A stretch of DNA of 33,583 nt from Betaproteobacteria bacterium (GCA_004297625.1 SCTY01000023.1:1-33583); one strand, 5' to 3'. Counted from the first letter of the stretch, positions 7,931-18,048 are shown. Numbers and translations are program-made. The notes: generated by a model from the letters alone, not told the origin.

Positions 7931-8233
7931 ATGCGGCTACGCAAGCTTCTCATCTGGTCAATGCTTTCCGTTGCGCTTTCGGCATACGGGCAGGTGCGCA
8001 ATATCCCGCAGGACGCCGAACGCGGCAACATCCGGCACCTGCAGGACATGCTGGTGGAGATCGGCGGCAAGCCGCAGCGCCTCGCGCCCGGGGCGCAGAT
8101 CCGCGATGCATCGAACCGCCTGATCGTGCCGGCTGCCGTGCCGGCCGGCGCGCCGGTCAAATACGTTCTCGACGCGGCCGGCATGGTGCGCAGAGTGTGG
8201 ATCCTGACCCCCAAGGAAGCGGCGCAGCGCTAG
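7931..8233 (+). CDS. Small periplasmic protein of unknown function
   Basis: 100 aa with a clear Sec signal peptide ([20 protein letters not shown]), probably cleaved near residue 20. The mature part, about 80 residues, starts [20 protein letters not shown] and includes [17 protein letters not shown], then [19 protein letters not shown] and [13 protein letters not shown]. It has no recognisable catalytic motif or cysteine. Similar short exported proteins next to miaB are, from memory, common in betaproteobacteria. The frame is open upstream into the tRNA, but the signal peptide fixes the ATG at 7931. The stop overlaps the miaB GTG as TAGTG. Confidence 0.8.
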   Translation: MRLRKLLIWSMLSVALSAYGQVRNIPQDAERGNIRHLQDMLVEIGGKPQRLAPGAQIRDASNRLIVPAAVPAGAPVKYVLDAAGMVRRVWILTPKEAAQR

Positions 8234-9555
8234 TGGCGAAGGTCTTTCTCCGCACCTTCGGGTGCCAGATGAACGAGTACGACTCGGAGAAGATCTCCGA
8301 CGTGCTGCGCGCGGCCGAAGGCCTCGAGCCCACCGGGCGGCCGGAAGACGCCGAGCTCATCGTCTTCAACACCTGCTCGGTGCGCGAGAAGGCGCAGGAG
8401 AAGGTCTTCGCCGACCTCGGCCGCGTGAAGCACCTCAAGCGCGCCAATCCGCGGCTGATGATCGCAGTGGGCGGCTGCGTCGCCAGCCAGGAGGGCGCGG
8501 CGATCGTGGAGCGCGCGCCTTACGTGGACGTGGTGTTCGGCCCGCAGACGCTGCATCGCCTGCCCGAGCTCCTCGAGCGGCGCCGCGCCTCGGGACGGCC
8601 GCAAGTCGACATCAGCTTTCCCGAAATCGAGAAATTCGACCGCCTGCCGCAGCCGCGCGCGCAGGGCGCGCAGGCATTCGTGTCGATCATGGAAGGCTGC
8701 AGCAAGTACTGCAGCTTCTGCGTGGTGCCGTACACGCGCGGCGAAGAAGTGTCGCGACCCTTCGAGGACGTGATCCAGGAGATTTCGGCGCTCGCGGCGC
8801 AGGGCGTCCGCGAGGTGACCTTGCTCGGGCAAAACGTGAATGCCTGGCGCGGGACGATTGCGGGTGAGCGTGCCGATTTTGCCGAGCTGCTTTACTACGT
8901 CTGCGAAATTCAAGGCATCGAGCGCATCCGGTACACGACTTCGCATCCGCGCGAGTTCACGCCGCGGCTCATCGACGCGCATGCCGAGCTCGCGAAGCTG
9001 GCCCCGCACGTTCACCTTCCGGTGCAGTCCGGCTCCGATCGGGTGCTCGCGGCGATGAAGCGCGGCTATACCTCGCTCGAGTACCGCTCGATCGCGCGGC
9101 GCCTGAAGCAGGCGCGGCCGGAGCTGAGCCTGACGTCGGACTTCATTGTCGGCTTTCCCGGCGAAACCGAGGCCGATTTCCAGGCGACGCTCAAGCTCGC
9201 GCGCGAGATGGGCTTTGACACTTCCTTCTCCTTCGTCTACAGCGCGCGACCCGGCACGCCGGCGGCCGAGCGGCCCGACGCCGTGTCGCAGCAAGAGAAA
9301 CTCGAACGGCTGCACCGCCTGCAGGCGCTGATCGAGGCTCAGGCGAGAGGCATCAGCGAGCGCATGATCGGCACGACGCAGCGCGTCCTGGTTGAAGGCG
9401 CGTCGAAGAGGCGAAGCGCCGAGCTCAGCGGCCGCACTGCGAACAACCGCATCGTGAACTTCGCCGGTCCGCAGCGGCTCATCGACACGTTCACGGATCT
9501 GCGCATCACCGCCGCCCTTGCTCATTCGCTGCGCGGCGAGCTTCTGCATGCGTAA
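8233..9555 (+). CDS. miaB: tRNA-2-methylthio-N6-dimethylallyladenosine synthase
   Basis: Radical-SAM methylthiotransferase that adds the 2-methylthio group to i6A37 of tRNAs reading UNN codons. 440 aa. N-terminal UPF0004 domain with cluster cysteines C11 ([11 protein letters not shown]), C48 ([10 protein letters not shown]) and C82 ([10 protein letters not shown]). Radical-SAM CxxxCxxC is C156/C160/C163 in [19 protein letters not shown]-terminal TRAM domain follows (about 365-435). The start is GTG at 8233, chosen because the family begins a few residues before the first cysteine. It overlaps the preceding stop (TAGTG) and is overlapped by phoH. Confidence 0.97.
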   Translation: MAKVFLRTFGCQMNEYDSEKISDVLRAAEGLEPTGRPEDAELIVFNTCSVREKAQEKVFADLGRVKHLKRANPRLMIAVGGCVASQEGAAIVERAPYVDVVFGPQTLHRLPELLERRRASGRPQVDISFPEIEKFDRLPQPRAQGAQAFVSIMEGCSKYCSFCVVPYTRGEEVSRPFEDVIQEISALAAQGVREVTLLGQNVNAWRGTIAGERADFAELLYYVCEIQGIERIRYTTSHPREFTPRLIDAHAELAKLAPHVHLPVQSGSDRVLAAMKRGYTSLEYRSIARRLKQARPELSLTSDFIVGFPGETEADFQATLKLAREMGFDTSFSFVYSARPGTPAAERPDAVSQQEKLERLHRLQALIEAQARGISERMIGTTQRVLVEGASKRRSAELSGRTANNRIVNFAGPQRLIDTFTDLRITAALAHSLRGELLHA

Positions 9556-10486
9556 GGCCGTCGAAGTCAAGATCGACCCGGTCGACAACCTGCGTCTCGC
9601 CCGCCTGTGCGGGTCGCTCGACGAGAACCTGCGCCAGATCGAATCGGCGCTCGACGTCACCATCGCGCGGCGCGGCGCCAAGTTCACCGTGCGCGGCGAG
9701 CAGGCGCAGCGCGCGGCGCAGGCGCTGGAGCACTTCTACGACCGGGCTTCCGGCGATCTCTCGCTCGACGACGTACAGCTCGGGCTCACCGAGCTGCTGC
9801 GCGGCAACGAAGCGAAAAGCGAGGGCCCGCAGCTCCTCACCCGGCGCCAGGACCTGCACGGCCGCACGCCGCACCAGATCGAGTACATCGAGAACATCCT
9901 CGCGCACGACTGCATCTTGGGCATCGGTCCCGCGGGAACCGGCAAGACGTACCTCGCGGTCGCGTGCGCTGTCGATGCGCTCGAGCGCGACAAGGTGAAG
10001 CGCATCGTGCTGGTGCGGCCGGCCGTCGAGGCGGGCGAGCGCCTGGGTTTTCTGCCGGGCGATCTCGCGCAGAAGGTGGACCCTTACCTGCGGCCGCTGT
10101 ACGACGCCCTCTATGACCTCATGGGCTTCGAGAAGACCGGCAAGCTCCTCGAGCGCGGAACGATCGAGCTCGCGCCCCTCGCCTACATGCGCGGCCGCAC
10201 GCTCAACCATTCGTTCATCATTCTCGACGAGGCGCAGAACACCACGCCCGAGCAGATGAAGATGTTCCTGACGCGCATCGGCTTCGGCGCCAAGGCGGTG
10301 GTCAACGGCGACGTCACGCAGATCGATTTGGGACGCGGGCAGAAAAGCGGGCTCATCGAGGCGCGCCGCATTCTCGCCGGCGTGCGCGGGATCGCGTTCA
10401 CCGAGTTCGGCGCGCAGGATGTGGTGCGGCACCCCCTGGTCGCGCGCATCATCGATGCCTACGACAAGAGCGCGCGGGAAGAATAG
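9548..10486 (+). CDS. phoH: PhoH family ATPase (YbeZ)
   Basis: 312 aa from the ATG at 9548, which overlaps the miaB end by eight bases. N-terminal KH-like region (about 10-70), then a P-loop ATPase: Walker A GPAGTGKT at 127-134 and Walker B IILDEAQN at 224-231. In E. coli the YbeZ protein works with YbeY in ribosomal RNA maturation and quality control (known for the family), and the ybeY gene follows directly here. The frame is open ten codons upstream inside miaB, but the resulting residues do not resemble the family. Confidence 0.95.
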   Translation: MRKAVEVKIDPVDNLRLARLCGSLDENLRQIESALDVTIARRGAKFTVRGEQAQRAAQALEHFYDRASGDLSLDDVQLGLTELLRGNEAKSEGPQLLTRRQDLHGRTPHQIEYIENILAHDCILGIGPAGTGKTYLAVACAVDALERDKVKRIVLVRPAVEAGERLGFLPGDLAQKVDPYLRPLYDALYDLMGFEKTGKLLERGTIELAPLAYMRGRTLNHSFIILDEAQNTTPEQMKMFLTRIGFGAKAVVNGDVTQIDLGRGQKSGLIEARRILAGVRGIAFTEFGAQDVVRHPLVARIIDAYDKSAREE

Positions 10487-10493
10487 GGTTTCG

Positions 10494-10892
10494 GTGCAGT
10501 ACGCAGTCCCGCGGCGCGGCGTGCCGAGCGCCGCCTCGTTCCGCAAATGGGCGGCGCTGAGTCCCGCCGCGATCACCATACGAATCGTCGGAATGCGCGA
10601 AGGCCGGCGCCTCAACGAGAGTTACAGAAAAAGGAACTCCGCCACCAACGTGCTCTCGTTCGCCTACGGTGGCAAGAAAGGCGATCTCGTGCTGTGCCAC
10701 CCGGTGGTGGCACGCGAGGCGCGCGCGCAGGGCAAGACCCTTGCCGCCCACTACGCGCATCTGGTGGTTCACGGGCTCCTTCACTTGCGCGGCTACCGCC
10801 ATGAAAAGAAACGGGAAGCCGAGCGCATGGCACGCGCGGAAATCCGCCTGCTGCGGCGCGCGGGCTACGCCAATCCCTACACGGTAGAATGA
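10494..10892 (+). CDS. ybeY: Endoribonuclease YbeY
   Basis: Zinc-dependent rRNA maturation factor, 132 aa. Family stretches are the LNESYRKRNSATNVLSF segment, GDLVLCHPVVAREA, and the metal motif HGLLHLRGYRH with H93, H97 and H103. The usual Asp of HGxLHLxGYDH is Arg here (R102), and the Asp normally before ATNVLSF is Ser. The zinc ligands themselves are intact. Start GTG at 10494 lies just after the phoH stop with AGGG upstream; the same frame is open further upstream inside phoH, without family similarity. The stop overlaps corC as ATGA. Confidence 0.92.
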   Translation: MQYAVPRRGVPSAASFRKWAALSPAAITIRIVGMREGRRLNESYRKRNSATNVLSFAYGGKKGDLVLCHPVVAREARAQGKTLAAHYAHLVVHGLLHLRGYRHEKKREAERMARAEIRLLRRAGYANPYTVE

Positions 10893-11725
10893 ATCGCGGC
10901 ATGAACGAGCCCTCCCGGCCTAGTCTGCTCGAGCGCCTGTCGTCGCTGCTCACGCGCGAGCCGGGCGATCGCGAGGAGCTCGTGCATCTTTTGCGCTCGG
11001 CGTACGCGCGCAATCTTCTCGACGCCGACGCGCTTTCCATCATCGAGGGCGCGCTCAACGTCTCTGAAATTCAGGTGCGCGACATCATGGTGCCGCGCGC
11101 GCAGGTCGACTTCATCGACATCAACGAGCCGATCGAGACCTTCATCCCGCAGGTGATCTCCACCGCGCACTCGCGCTTTCCCGTCATCGATCAGAACCGC
11201 GACGACGTGATCGGCGTGCTGCTCGCGAAGGACCTGCTGCGCTATTACGCCGGGCAAGAGGAGTTCAACGTGCGCGAGATGCTGCGCCCGGCGGTGTTCG
11301 TCCCCGAATCCAAGCGCCTCAACGTCCTGCTGCGCGAATTCCGCGCGAGCCGCAACCACATGGCGATCGTCATCGACGAGTACGGCGGCGTCGCGGGCTT
11401 GGTGACGATCGAGGACGTGCTCGAGCAGATCGTCGGCGACATCGAGGACGAATACGACTTCGACGAAGCCTCGGACAACATCCTTCCCGAGCCCGGCGGC
11501 CGGTTCCGCGTCAAGGCGCTCACGCAGATCGCCGATTTCAACGCCGCCATGGGTACGAGCTTCCCGGACGAAGCGGCCGATACGGTGGGCGGGCTGGTGA
11601 TCTCGCAGCTCGGCCGGCTGCCCAAGCGCGGCGAGACGCTGGCGATCGACGGCGTGCGTTTCCAGGTGCTGCGCGCCGACAGCCGGCGCGTTTACACGCT
11701 GCTCGTCGACAAGCCGAAGACATAA
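10889..11725 (+). CDS. corC: CorC/YbeX CBS-domain protein
   Basis: 278 aa, soluble form without the DUF21 membrane domain. Two CBS motifs (roughly 60-115 and 125-180; note VRDIMVPRAQVDFID and VIDEYGGVAGLVTIEDVLEQIVGDIEDE) are followed by the CorC_HlyC C-terminal domain (about 200-270). Associated with Mg/Co efflux and, in the ybeZ-ybeY-ybeX cluster, with ribosome and RNA homeostasis (family knowledge). ATG 10889 overlaps the ybeY stop. A second ATG at 10901 follows a TAGAAT (10885-10890) and could be an alternative start on a shorter transcript. Immediately followed by a large inverted repeat. Confidence 0.95.
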   Translation: MNRGMNEPSRPSLLERLSSLLTREPGDREELVHLLRSAYARNLLDADALSIIEGALNVSEIQVRDIMVPRAQVDFIDINEPIETFIPQVISTAHSRFPVIDQNRDDVIGVLLAKDLLRYYAGQEEFNVREMLRPAVFVPESKRLNVLLREFRASRNHMAIVIDEYGGVAGLVTIEDVLEQIVGDIEDEYDFDEASDNILPEPGGRFRVKALTQIADFNAAMGTSFPDEAADTVGGLVISQLGRLPKRGETLAIDGVRFQVLRADSRRVYTLLVDKPKT

Positions 11726-11793
11726 AAGAAATGGGGACAGACCCCATTTTCCCTTTGTGGAGCTACGGAAAATGGGGTCTGTCCCCATTTCTT
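11726..11793. repeat. REPIN-like perfect inverted repeat, 27-bp arms
   Basis: Arms at 11726-11752 and 11767-11793 are perfectly complementary around a 14-nt loop (11753-11766). Each arm contains the smaller palindrome TGGGGACAGACCCCA. Two inverted copies of a short palindromic unit is the architecture of a REP doublet (REPIN), a non-autonomous element mobilised by RAYT transposases in other genomes (established concept; membership here is inference). It starts directly after the corC stop and overlaps the lnt start region, so it lies within transcribed and apparently translated DNA. No RAYT gene and no second copy occurs in the window. Confidence 0.85.
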
Positions 11794-13230
11794 CTGGGCG
11801 CAGCGACGGTGCTCGCGTTCGCGCCCGCCGGGGTATTTCCGCTCGCGCTCGTCACCTTTGCTGTGCTCGTGCAGCTCTGGATGGATGCCGCGCCGCGCCG
11901 TGCTTTTTTTTCCGGCTACTGGTTCGGCCTCGGCCTGTTCGGCGCCGGCGTTTCATGGATCTACGTGAGCATGAACCGGTTCGGCGGCATGCCGATGCCG
12001 CTCGCCGCGCTCGCCACGTTGCTCTTCTGCGCCTTCCTCGCGCTCTTCCCGGCCGTGGCCGGCTGGCTGCAAGCGCGAATCCCAGCATCGCGCGCGCTGC
12101 GCGCCAGCTTGCTGATCCCGGCCGCATGGGTGCTTTTCGAGTGGCTGCGCGGCTGGCTGTTCACCGGCTTTCCCTGGCTCGCCGTCGGCTATGCCGCGGT
12201 CGGCTGGCCGCTACAGGGGTATGCACCGCTCGTTGGCGTATACGGGCTTTCCTTCGCGACATTGAGCATTGCGGGCATGGCGTGGCTCGTGTTCCGCCGC
12301 GTGTCGCGGCTCGCATTCCTCGTCGGTTTTTTCGTAGTGCTGGCCGGCGGCCAGGCGCTGCGCCATGTCGAGTGGTCGCAGCCTGCCGGCGAGCCGGTCG
12401 CCGCCGCGCTCCTCCAGGGGAACATCGAGCAGGACCTGAAGTTCGATCCGCGGCGTTATCCCCGCATCCTTGAGACGTATGCGCGCCTGGCCGAAGAAAG
12501 CCGCGCGCGACTTATCGTCCTTCCCGAAACCGCAATCCCGCGGTTCTACGACGGCATCGAGCCCGAGTATCTGGCGCGACTGGAGGCGCTCGCGAAGCGC
12601 AATGCCGGCGATCTGCTCCTCGGCGTTCCGTATCGCGGTGCGCCGGGCGAGTACTACAACAGCGTGCTTACGCTCGGGACCTCGGCGCGGCAGGCGTATC
12701 ACAAGAACCATCTCGTGCCGTTCGGCGAGTTCGTGCCGCCCGGCTTTCGCTGGGCGCTGGATGTGGTCCGGATCCCGCTCACGGATTTTTCCCGCGGCGC
12801 GCCGGAGCAGCCGCCGCTTGCGGTCGCAGGGCAGCGCATCGCGGTGAACATCTGCTATGAGGACGCGTTCGGCGATGAAATCGCGCGCCGGCTGCCGCAA
12901 GCAACGCTGCTCGTCAACGTGTCCAACGTCGCCTGGTTCGGCGACTCGCTTGCCCCGGCGCAGCATCTTCAGATCGCGCGGCTGCGCGCCATCGAGACCG
13001 GGCGCATGCATCTCGCGGCGACCAATACCGGCATAACGGCGGCGATCGACAGGGACGGGCGCGTGCTCGCGCGGCTCCCGCAGTTCGCCGAAGGCCGTCT
13101 CGAGATCGCCGCACAGGGATACACCGGCGCAACGCCTTACTCCCTCTACAGGGATTGGCCGGTCGTCGTGTCGTCGCTCCTTCTCCTCGCGGTATTTGCA
13201 TTCGTCGCCTCGCGTGCGATGAGCCGGTAA
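11731..13230 (+). CDS. lnt: Apolipoprotein N-acyltransferase
   Basis: Inner-membrane enzyme that adds the third acyl chain to lipoproteins. About 499 aa as read from 11731. N-terminal region with multiple membrane helices (first one including [21 protein letters not shown]), then a periplasmic nitrilase domain with catalytic E266 (LPETAIPRF), K325 ([14 protein letters not shown]) and C375 (NICYEDAF), plus a last helix near 478-494. The first 21 residues ([20 protein letters not shown] and the next) are encoded by the inverted repeat, not by native lnt sequence. In-frame alternatives are TTG 11755 and GTG 11809; none has a good Shine-Dalgarno. The native start codon seems to have been lost. 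Confidence 0.93.
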   Translation: MGTDPIFPLWSYGKWGLSPFLLGAATVLAFAPAGVFPLALVTFAVLVQLWMDAAPRRAFFSGYWFGLGLFGAGVSWIYVSMNRFGGMPMPLAALATLLFCAFLALFPAVAGWLQARIPASRALRASLLIPAAWVLFEWLRGWLFTGFPWLAVGYAAVGWPLQGYAPLVGVYGLSFATLSIAGMAWLVFRRVSRLAFLVGFFVVLAGGQALRHVEWSQPAGEPVAAALLQGNIEQDLKFDPRRYPRILETYARLAEESRARLIVLPETAIPRFYDGIEPEYLARLEALAKRNAGDLLLGVPYRGAPGEYYNSVLTLGTSARQAYHKNHLVPFGEFVPPGFRWALDVVRIPLTDFSRGAPEQPPLAVAGQRIAVNICYEDAFGDEIARRLPQATLLVNVSNVAWFGDSLAPAQHLQIARLRAIETGRMHLAATNTGITAAIDRDGRVLARLPQFAEGRLEIAAQGYTGATPYSLYRDWPVVVSSLLLLAVFAFVASRAMSR

Positions 13231-13233
13231 AAT
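13228..13233 (+). promoter_or_regulatory. -10-like TAAAAT before glyQ
   Basis: TAAAAT overlaps the lnt stop codon and ends eleven bases before the glyQ ATG. It could give glyQS its own short-leader transcript independent of the upstream cluster. No clear -35 hexamer. Confidence 0.3.
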
Positions 13234-13244
13234 CGCGATCCTTC

Positions 13245-14117
13245 ATGCTTACGTTCCAGCAGTTGATTCTCCAGCTGAACGCGTTCTGGGATCGCCAGGG
13301 GTGCGTGCTGCTGCAGCCCTACGACATGGAAGTGGGCGCGGGCACCTTCCATACCGCGACGTTCCTGCGCGCCATCGGTCCCGAGCCGTGGAACGCGGCC
13401 TACGTGCAGCCGTCGCGCCGGCCGAAGGACGGCCGCTATGGCGAGAATCCAAACCGGCTTCAGCATTACTACCAGTACCAGGTTGTTCTGAAGCCCTCGC
13501 CGCTCGAGATCCAACAGATCTATATCGACTCGCTGAAGAGCCTCGGTATCGATCCGCTCGAGCACGACATCCGCTTCGTGGAAGACGACTGGGAGTCGCC
13601 CACGCTCGGCGCATGGGGCCTCGGCTGGGAGGTGTGGCTCGACGGCATGGAGATCACCCAGTTCACGTATTTCCAGGAAGTGGGCAGCTTGGCGTGCCGT
13701 CCGGTGCTCGGCGAGATCACCTACGGCCTGGAGCGCCTCGCCATGTACCTCCAGGGCAAGGAAAGCGTGTACGACCTCGTTTGGACGCCGGGCGTGACCT
13801 ACGGCGACGTGTATCACCAGAACGAGGTCGAGCAGTCGCGCTACAACTTCGAGCTCGCCAACCCGGAGCTCCTGTTCAACCTGTTTTCCAGCTTCGAGAA
13901 GGAGGCCGAGCGCCTGATGCAGGCGCAGGCAGTGCTTCCGGCCTATGAGATGGTGATGAAGTGCTCGCACACCTTCAACCTGCTGGATGCGCGCGGCGCC
14001 ATCTCCGTCACCGAGCGCGCCGCGTACATCGGCCGCGTGCGCGCGCTCTCGCGCGGGATTGCCCAGGCCTACTACGAATCCCGCGAGCGACTCGGCTTTC
14101 CGATGCTTCATGGCTGA
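13245..14117 (+). CDS. glyQ: Glycyl-tRNA synthetase alpha subunit
   Basis: 290 aa catalytic subunit of the heterotetrameric bacterial GlyRS, with class II aminoacylation active-site regions. It opens [20 protein letters not shown] and contains [39 protein letters not shown] and GLEVW-type segments ([20 protein letters not shown]) characteristic of this nearly invariant family. The ATG at 13245 is fixed by family N-termini; the frame is open 30 codons upstream but without similarity. Its last eight bases overlap the glyS start. Confidence 0.98.
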   Translation: MLTFQQLILQLNAFWDRQGCVLLQPYDMEVGAGTFHTATFLRAIGPEPWNAAYVQPSRRPKDGRYGENPNRLQHYYQYQVVLKPSPLEIQQIYIDSLKSLGIDPLEHDIRFVEDDWESPTLGAWGLGWEVWLDGMEITQFTYFQEVGSLACRPVLGEITYGLERLAMYLQGKESVYDLVWTPGVTYGDVYHQNEVEQSRYNFELANPELLFNLFSSFEKEAERLMQAQAVLPAYEMVMKCSHTFNLLDARGAISVTERAAYIGRVRALSRGIAQAYYESRERLGFPMLHG

Positions 14118-16125
14118 AAACAAAACGCTGCTCGTCGAGCTCCTCACCGAGGAGCTGCCGCCGAAGTCGCTGCGCGCGCTGTCCGAAGCTTTCATGGACC
14201 GGTTGTTCAACGATCTGGTAAGAGCTCAGCTCAAATTGCGCGAGCCTCGGGATAGGCGAATCTACGCCACACCGCGTCGGCTGGCAGTTTCTATCCCAGA
14301 CGTAGCGGCGGTGGGCAACGATCGTGAAAGTGAGATAACGGGGCCTTCAGCGAAGGCGCCGGCCGAGGCTATCGCCGGCTTCGCGAGGAAACACCGCACA
14401 AGCGTAGATGCGCTTGAGCGGCGCACCACGCCGAAAGGCGACATCGTGGTAGCGCGGCTCAAGATCAAAGGTCTGGTGCTGGATAACGTGCTGGCGTCTC
14501 TCGTTGAAGACGCCCTGAAGACACTGCCGATTGCAAAAGTGATGCGCTGGTCCACGGGGGAAGCACAGTTCGTGCGGCCCGTTCACGGCCTTGTAATGAT
14601 GCACGGCGAGCGGGTCGTCCCCGGCACGGTTTTCGGGATTAAGGCTGGCGCCGAAACGCGAGGCCACCGCTTCATGGGAAAAGGGGTTGTCCGGCTCGAC
14701 CACGCCGATCAGTACGAGGCAAGGCTGGCCGAACAAGGAATGGTGATAGCCGACTTTGGCGTGCGGCGCTCGGAGATCCAGCGCCAACTCGAGAAAGCAG
14801 CGGCACGCGAGCAAGCTGCGCTCGGCGAATACACCGACCTGCTGGATGAGGTGACGGCGCTGGTCGAGCACCCGAGCGTCTATGTCGGGCGCTTCGACCC
14901 CGCCTTTCTCGATGTGCCGCAGGAGTGTCTGATCCTCACCATGCGGCAAAACCAGAAATATTTCCCGTTGTTCGACGGGTCGGGGCGCCTGCAGCCGAAG
15001 TTCCTGATCGTCTCGAACATGCGCGTGGACGATCCGCGCCACATCGTGGCGGGCAACGAGCGCGTGGTGCGGCCGCGGCTGGAGGATGCGCGCTTTTTCT
15101 ATGACCAGGACCGGCGCACCCGGCTCGAGGCGCGCGTGCCGCGACTCGCACGAGTCGTGTATCACAGCAAGCTCGGCAGCCAGCTCGAGCGCGTCGAACG
15201 CATCCAGCTTCTCGCGGGCGACATTGCGCGCGCGCTGGGCGCTGACGCGGCGCTTGCCGAGCGGGCGGCCTGGCTGGCGAAGGCGGACCTGCTTACCGGC
15301 ATGGTGGGCGAATTCCCGGAGCTCCAGGGCATCATGGGCCGGTACTACGCCCTGCATGACGGCGAGCCGACCGAGGTCGCCGATGCCATCGAGGCGCATT
15401 ACCGCCCCCGGTTCGCGGGTGACCGCCTGCCCGAGCATCCGGTGTCTTGCGCGGTCGCGCTTGCCGACAAGCTCGATACGCTGAGCGGACTGTTCAGGAT
15501 CGGCCAGACGCCGACCGGCGACAAGGATCCGTTCGGTCTGCGGCGCGCCGCGCTCGGCGTCGTGCGTATCCTGACCGAGCGGGCGCTGCCGCTTTCGCTC
15601 GCCAGCCTCGTCGAGGACCCGGCGCTCGAGAGTTTCATCTTCGACCGTGCCCGCGGTTATTTTCAGGAGGCGGGCTATTCCACCAACGAGGTCGAGTCTG
15701 TCCTGTGCCTCAACCCGACTCGGCTCGATCTCGTTCCCAGGCAACTCGAAGCCGTGCGTGCGTTCTCCGCTCTTCCGGAAGCGCAGAGCCTCGCGGCCGC
15801 AAACAAGCGCATTGGAAACATATTGAAGCAAGCCGATGCGGTGCCTTCGCAATTCGACGCGGCCCTCATGGTCCTGCCCGAGGAGAAGCGGCTGGCAAGC
15901 ACTTTCCACGAGATGAAGCCCGATGTGGAAAGCGCCTTCCATAAGCTTGACTACACGGGTGCCCTGCGAGCGCTTGCGTCGCTCAAGGCGCCGGTGGACG
16001 CGTTCTTCGACAAGGTCATGGTGATGGACAAGGATCCGCGCGTGCGCGCAAATCGCATTGCGTTCCTGGGCACGCTGCATGGCACGATGAACCGCATCGC
16101 GGATCTTTCCAAGCTCGCGAAATGA
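14110..16125 (+). CDS. glyS: Glycyl-tRNA synthetase beta subunit
   Basis: 671 aa, near the family's usual 690. Binds tRNA-Gly and supports the alpha subunit. Begins [20 protein letters not shown]. Includes TPRRLAV, the hallmark [12 protein letters not shown] segment, and a C-terminal DALR-type anticodon-binding domain (about 560-665, with [18 protein letters not shown]). ATG at 14110 overlaps glyQ; TGA overlaps gmhB as ATGA. The stretch from about 14221 to 14820 uses clearly fewer G/C third positions than the rest of the gene (about 68% against about 87% in the following 300 bases, counted by hand), which may mark a recombined patch. Confidence 0.97.
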   Translation: MAENKTLLVELLTEELPPKSLRALSEAFMDRLFNDLVRAQLKLREPRDRRIYATPRRLAVSIPDVAAVGNDRESEITGPSAKAPAEAIAGFARKHRTSVDALERRTTPKGDIVVARLKIKGLVLDNVLASLVEDALKTLPIAKVMRWSTGEAQFVRPVHGLVMMHGERVVPGTVFGIKAGAETRGHRFMGKGVVRLDHADQYEARLAEQGMVIADFGVRRSEIQRQLEKAAAREQAALGEYTDLLDEVTALVEHPSVYVGRFDPAFLDVPQECLILTMRQNQKYFPLFDGSGRLQPKFLIVSNMRVDDPRHIVAGNERVVRPRLEDARFFYDQDRRTRLEARVPRLARVVYHSKLGSQLERVERIQLLAGDIARALGADAALAERAAWLAKADLLTGMVGEFPELQGIMGRYYALHDGEPTEVADAIEAHYRPRFAGDRLPEHPVSCAVALADKLDTLSGLFRIGQTPTGDKDPFGLRRAALGVVRILTERALPLSLASLVEDPALESFIFDRARGYFQEAGYSTNEVESVLCLNPTRLDLVPRQLEAVRAFSALPEAQSLAAANKRIGNILKQADAVPSQFDAALMVLPEEKRLASTFHEMKPDVESAFHKLDYTGALRALASLKAPVDAFFDKVMVMDKDPRVRANRIAFLGTLHGTMNRIADLSKLAK

Positions 16126-16655
16126 AGCTCGTCATCCTCGACCGCGACGGCACCATCAACTACGACAGCGACCAGTACATCAAGTCGCCTGCCGAGTGGC
16201 GCCCGATCCCCGGAAGCCTCGAAGCGATCGGCCGCCTGACGCAGGCGGGCTACCGCATCGTGGTGGCGACCAACCAGTCGGGCATCGCGCGCGGGCTTTT
16301 CGATACCGCGACGCTGATCGCGATCCACGACACTCTGCAGCGCGCCGCCGCGCAGGCAGGCGGGCGCGTGGACGCATTCTTCTTCTGCCCGCACGCCGCC
16401 GACTCGACGTGCGAATGCCGCAAGCCGAAGCCGGGAATGCTGCTCGAGGTGGCGCGCCGGTTCAACGCGTCGCTGGGGGATACGTACGTGGTCGGCGACA
16501 CGCTGCGCGACGTTCAGGCGGCCGCCGCCGCGGGTGCGCGGCCGGTCCTCGTGCTCAGCGGCCGCGGGCGAAAAACGCTCGAGGAAGGCATGCTCCCGCC
16601 CGGAACGGCGGTATTCCAGGACCTCGCGGCGTTCGCCGAGCATCTCGCTCCATGA
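16122..16655 (+). CDS. gmhB: D-glycero-beta-D-manno-heptose 1,7-bisphosphate 7-phosphatase
   Basis: 177-aa HAD-family phosphatase of ADP-heptose (LPS inner core) synthesis. Nucleophile D7 and acid/base D9 in ILDRDGTIN; HAD motif II in VATNQSG (48-54); zinc-binding C89, H91, C97 and C99 in CPHAADSTCECRKPKPGM; HAD motif III/IV D126 and D130 in VVGDTLRD. The four-ligand zinc loop distinguishes GmhB from histidinol phosphatase-like relatives. Translationally coupled at both ends by ATGA overlaps (glyS before, plsC after). Confidence 0.93.
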   Translation: MKLVILDRDGTINYDSDQYIKSPAEWRPIPGSLEAIGRLTQAGYRIVVATNQSGIARGLFDTATLIAIHDTLQRAAAQAGGRVDAFFFCPHAADSTCECRKPKPGMLLEVARRFNASLGDTYVVGDTLRDVQAAAAAGARPVLVLSGRGRKTLEEGMLPPGTAVFQDLAAFAEHLAP

Positions 16656-17356
16656 GGCTGCTGCGCTCGAGCTTCTTCGCGGCTGCGCTCGTCGTAGTCA
16701 CGGTGCCCTACGCGATTCTCTCTCTGGCGACGATTCCGCTGCCGCGCATGGCGCGCTACCGCTTCATATCGGGCTGGTCTTGGATCATCCTTTTTCTCGC
16801 GCGCCACATATTGGGCATCGACTGGCGCGTCGAGGGGCGCGAGCACCTGCCCGCGCGTCCGGCCGTCATCCTCGCCAAGCATCAATCGGCCTGGGAAACG
16901 ATCGCGTTCCAGCAGATCTTTCCGCCGCAAGTGCACGTACTGAAGCGCGAGCTGCTGTGGATTCCCTTTTTCGGCTGGGGGCTCGCGCTCATGAGCCCGA
17001 TCGCGATCGACCGTTCGCGCGGGGTAGCGGCCTTGCGCAGCATCGCGCGCCGCGGCCGCGAACGGCTGGCCCAGGGATTCTGGGTAATCGTCTTTCCGGA
17101 AGGCACGAGGGTTGCTCCGGGCGAGCGGCGCCCCTATCAACTCGGCGGCGCGTGGCTCGCCGCGGCAAGCGGCGCCCCCGTGGTGCCGGTCGCGCACAAC
17201 GCCGGCCTCGTGTGGCCGCGCAACGCGTTCATCAAGCGACCGGGCACGGTGACCGTGCGCATCGGCCGGCCGATCGAAACCGAGAACCGCGATCCCAAGG
17301 ACATCAACACGCTTGCCGAGAAATGGATAGAAGAACAACAGAAGGCCCTCTGCTGA
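16652..17356 (+). CDS. plsC: 1-acyl-sn-glycerol-3-phosphate acyltransferase family protein
   Basis: 234 aa membrane-associated acyltransferase, likely making phosphatidic acid from lysophosphatidate. N-terminal hydrophobic helix (about 8-30) and a second hydrophobic stretch (42-55). The acceptor motif is H77-QSAW-E82, an HX4E variant of the canonical HX4D. FPEGTR sits at 148-153 (substrate phosphate binding), then a downstream [12 protein letters not shown] block. Such HX4E copies beside glyS/gmhB are, from memory, usual in betaproteobacteria; a second, canonical plsC may exist elsewhere, so the specific substrate is not certain. Confidence 0.88.
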   Translation: MRLLRSSFFAAALVVVTVPYAILSLATIPLPRMARYRFISGWSWIILFLARHILGIDWRVEGREHLPARPAVILAKHQSAWETIAFQQIFPPQVHVLKRELLWIPFFGWGLALMSPIAIDRSRGVAALRSIARRGRERLAQGFWVIVFPEGTRVAPGERRPYQLGGAWLAAASGAPVVPVAHNAGLVWPRNAFIKRPGTVTVRIGRPIETENRDPKDINTLAEKWIEEQQKALC

Positions 17357-18048
17357 TCCGGCTGTGCGGCCGGTGGATCGAATACCGTTTTGCGCGGCGC
17401 CGCCGGCGCACCATCGGCATCACGGTGGATGCGAGCGGCCTTGCCGTCTCGGCGCCGTGGCGCGCGCCGTGGCGCGACATCGAGGCCTTCCTGCACCACA
17501 AGCAGGGGTGGATCGTCGCGAAGCTCGACGAATGGGCTCGGTTGCCTCGGCCGCCCGTCGTGCGCGGCGCAAGCGGCGAGTCGCTTCCCCTTTTCGGCAC
17601 GCCGGTGACGCTCGAGGTTTGCACCGGCCGCCGCGCGGTGCGGCGCGAGCCGCAGCGGCTCCTGGTGAGCGCGCCCGCCCCCGGCCGCGCCGCCAAGATC
17701 TTGGTCGGCTGGCTAAAAGCCCAGGCGCTCGAGGCGCTGGCGCCACGCGCCGGTCACTATGCCGCTCGGCTCGACGTTGCGCCGCCGCTTGTATCGCTGT
17801 CGAGCGCACGCACGCAATGGGGAGTGTGCACGCAAGCCGGAGCGATCCGGCTGAGTTGGCGGCTGGTCCATCTCGATCCTTCGCTCGCCGATTACGTCGT
17901 GGCGCACGAGGTGGCGCACCTCATCGAGCTCAATCATTCCAAACGCTTCTGGAGCCTGCTCGCCAGGCTTTATCCCGAGTGGCGGGAAGCGCGCGAGCGC
18001 CTCGAGCTCGCCGGCGCCTCGCTGCCCATCATTCAAGGTGCCCCATGA
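17323..18048 (+). CDS. YgjP-like zinc metallopeptidase domain protein (DUF45)
   Basis: 241 aa. N-terminal beta-rich, arginine-rich half ([19 protein letters not shown]) and a C-terminal zincin: [10 protein letters not shown], then HEVAH (H195, E196, H199) with a third likely ligand H205 in [10 protein letters not shown] and the tail LLARLYPEW. This is the YgjP/DUF45 architecture; substrates are unknown in general. The ATG at 17323 overlaps plsC by 34 nt, which is more than other junctions here. A start at one of the following CTG codons is possible, but no better ATG or GTG exists. The stop overlaps gloA as ATGA. Confidence 0.85.
   Translation: MDRRTTEGPLLIRLCGRWIEYRFARRRRRTIGITVDASGLAVSAPWRAPWRDIEAFLHHKQGWIVAKLDEWARLPRPPVVRGASGESLPLFGTPVTLEVCTGRRAVRREPQRLLVSAPAPGRAAKILVGWLKAQALEALAPRAGHYAARLDVAPPLVSLSSARTQWGVCTQAGAIRLSWRLVHLDPSLADYVVAHEVAHLIELNHSKRFWSLLARLYPEWREARERLELAGASLPIIQGAP

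Noticed and set aside
11731..11793. The inverted repeat as a bidirectional terminator of corC
   Set aside because: The stem is GC-rich and strong, but no T-run follows either arm, and the downstream lnt frame is continuous with it; a mobile palindrome fits better, although some terminator activity cannot be excluded.
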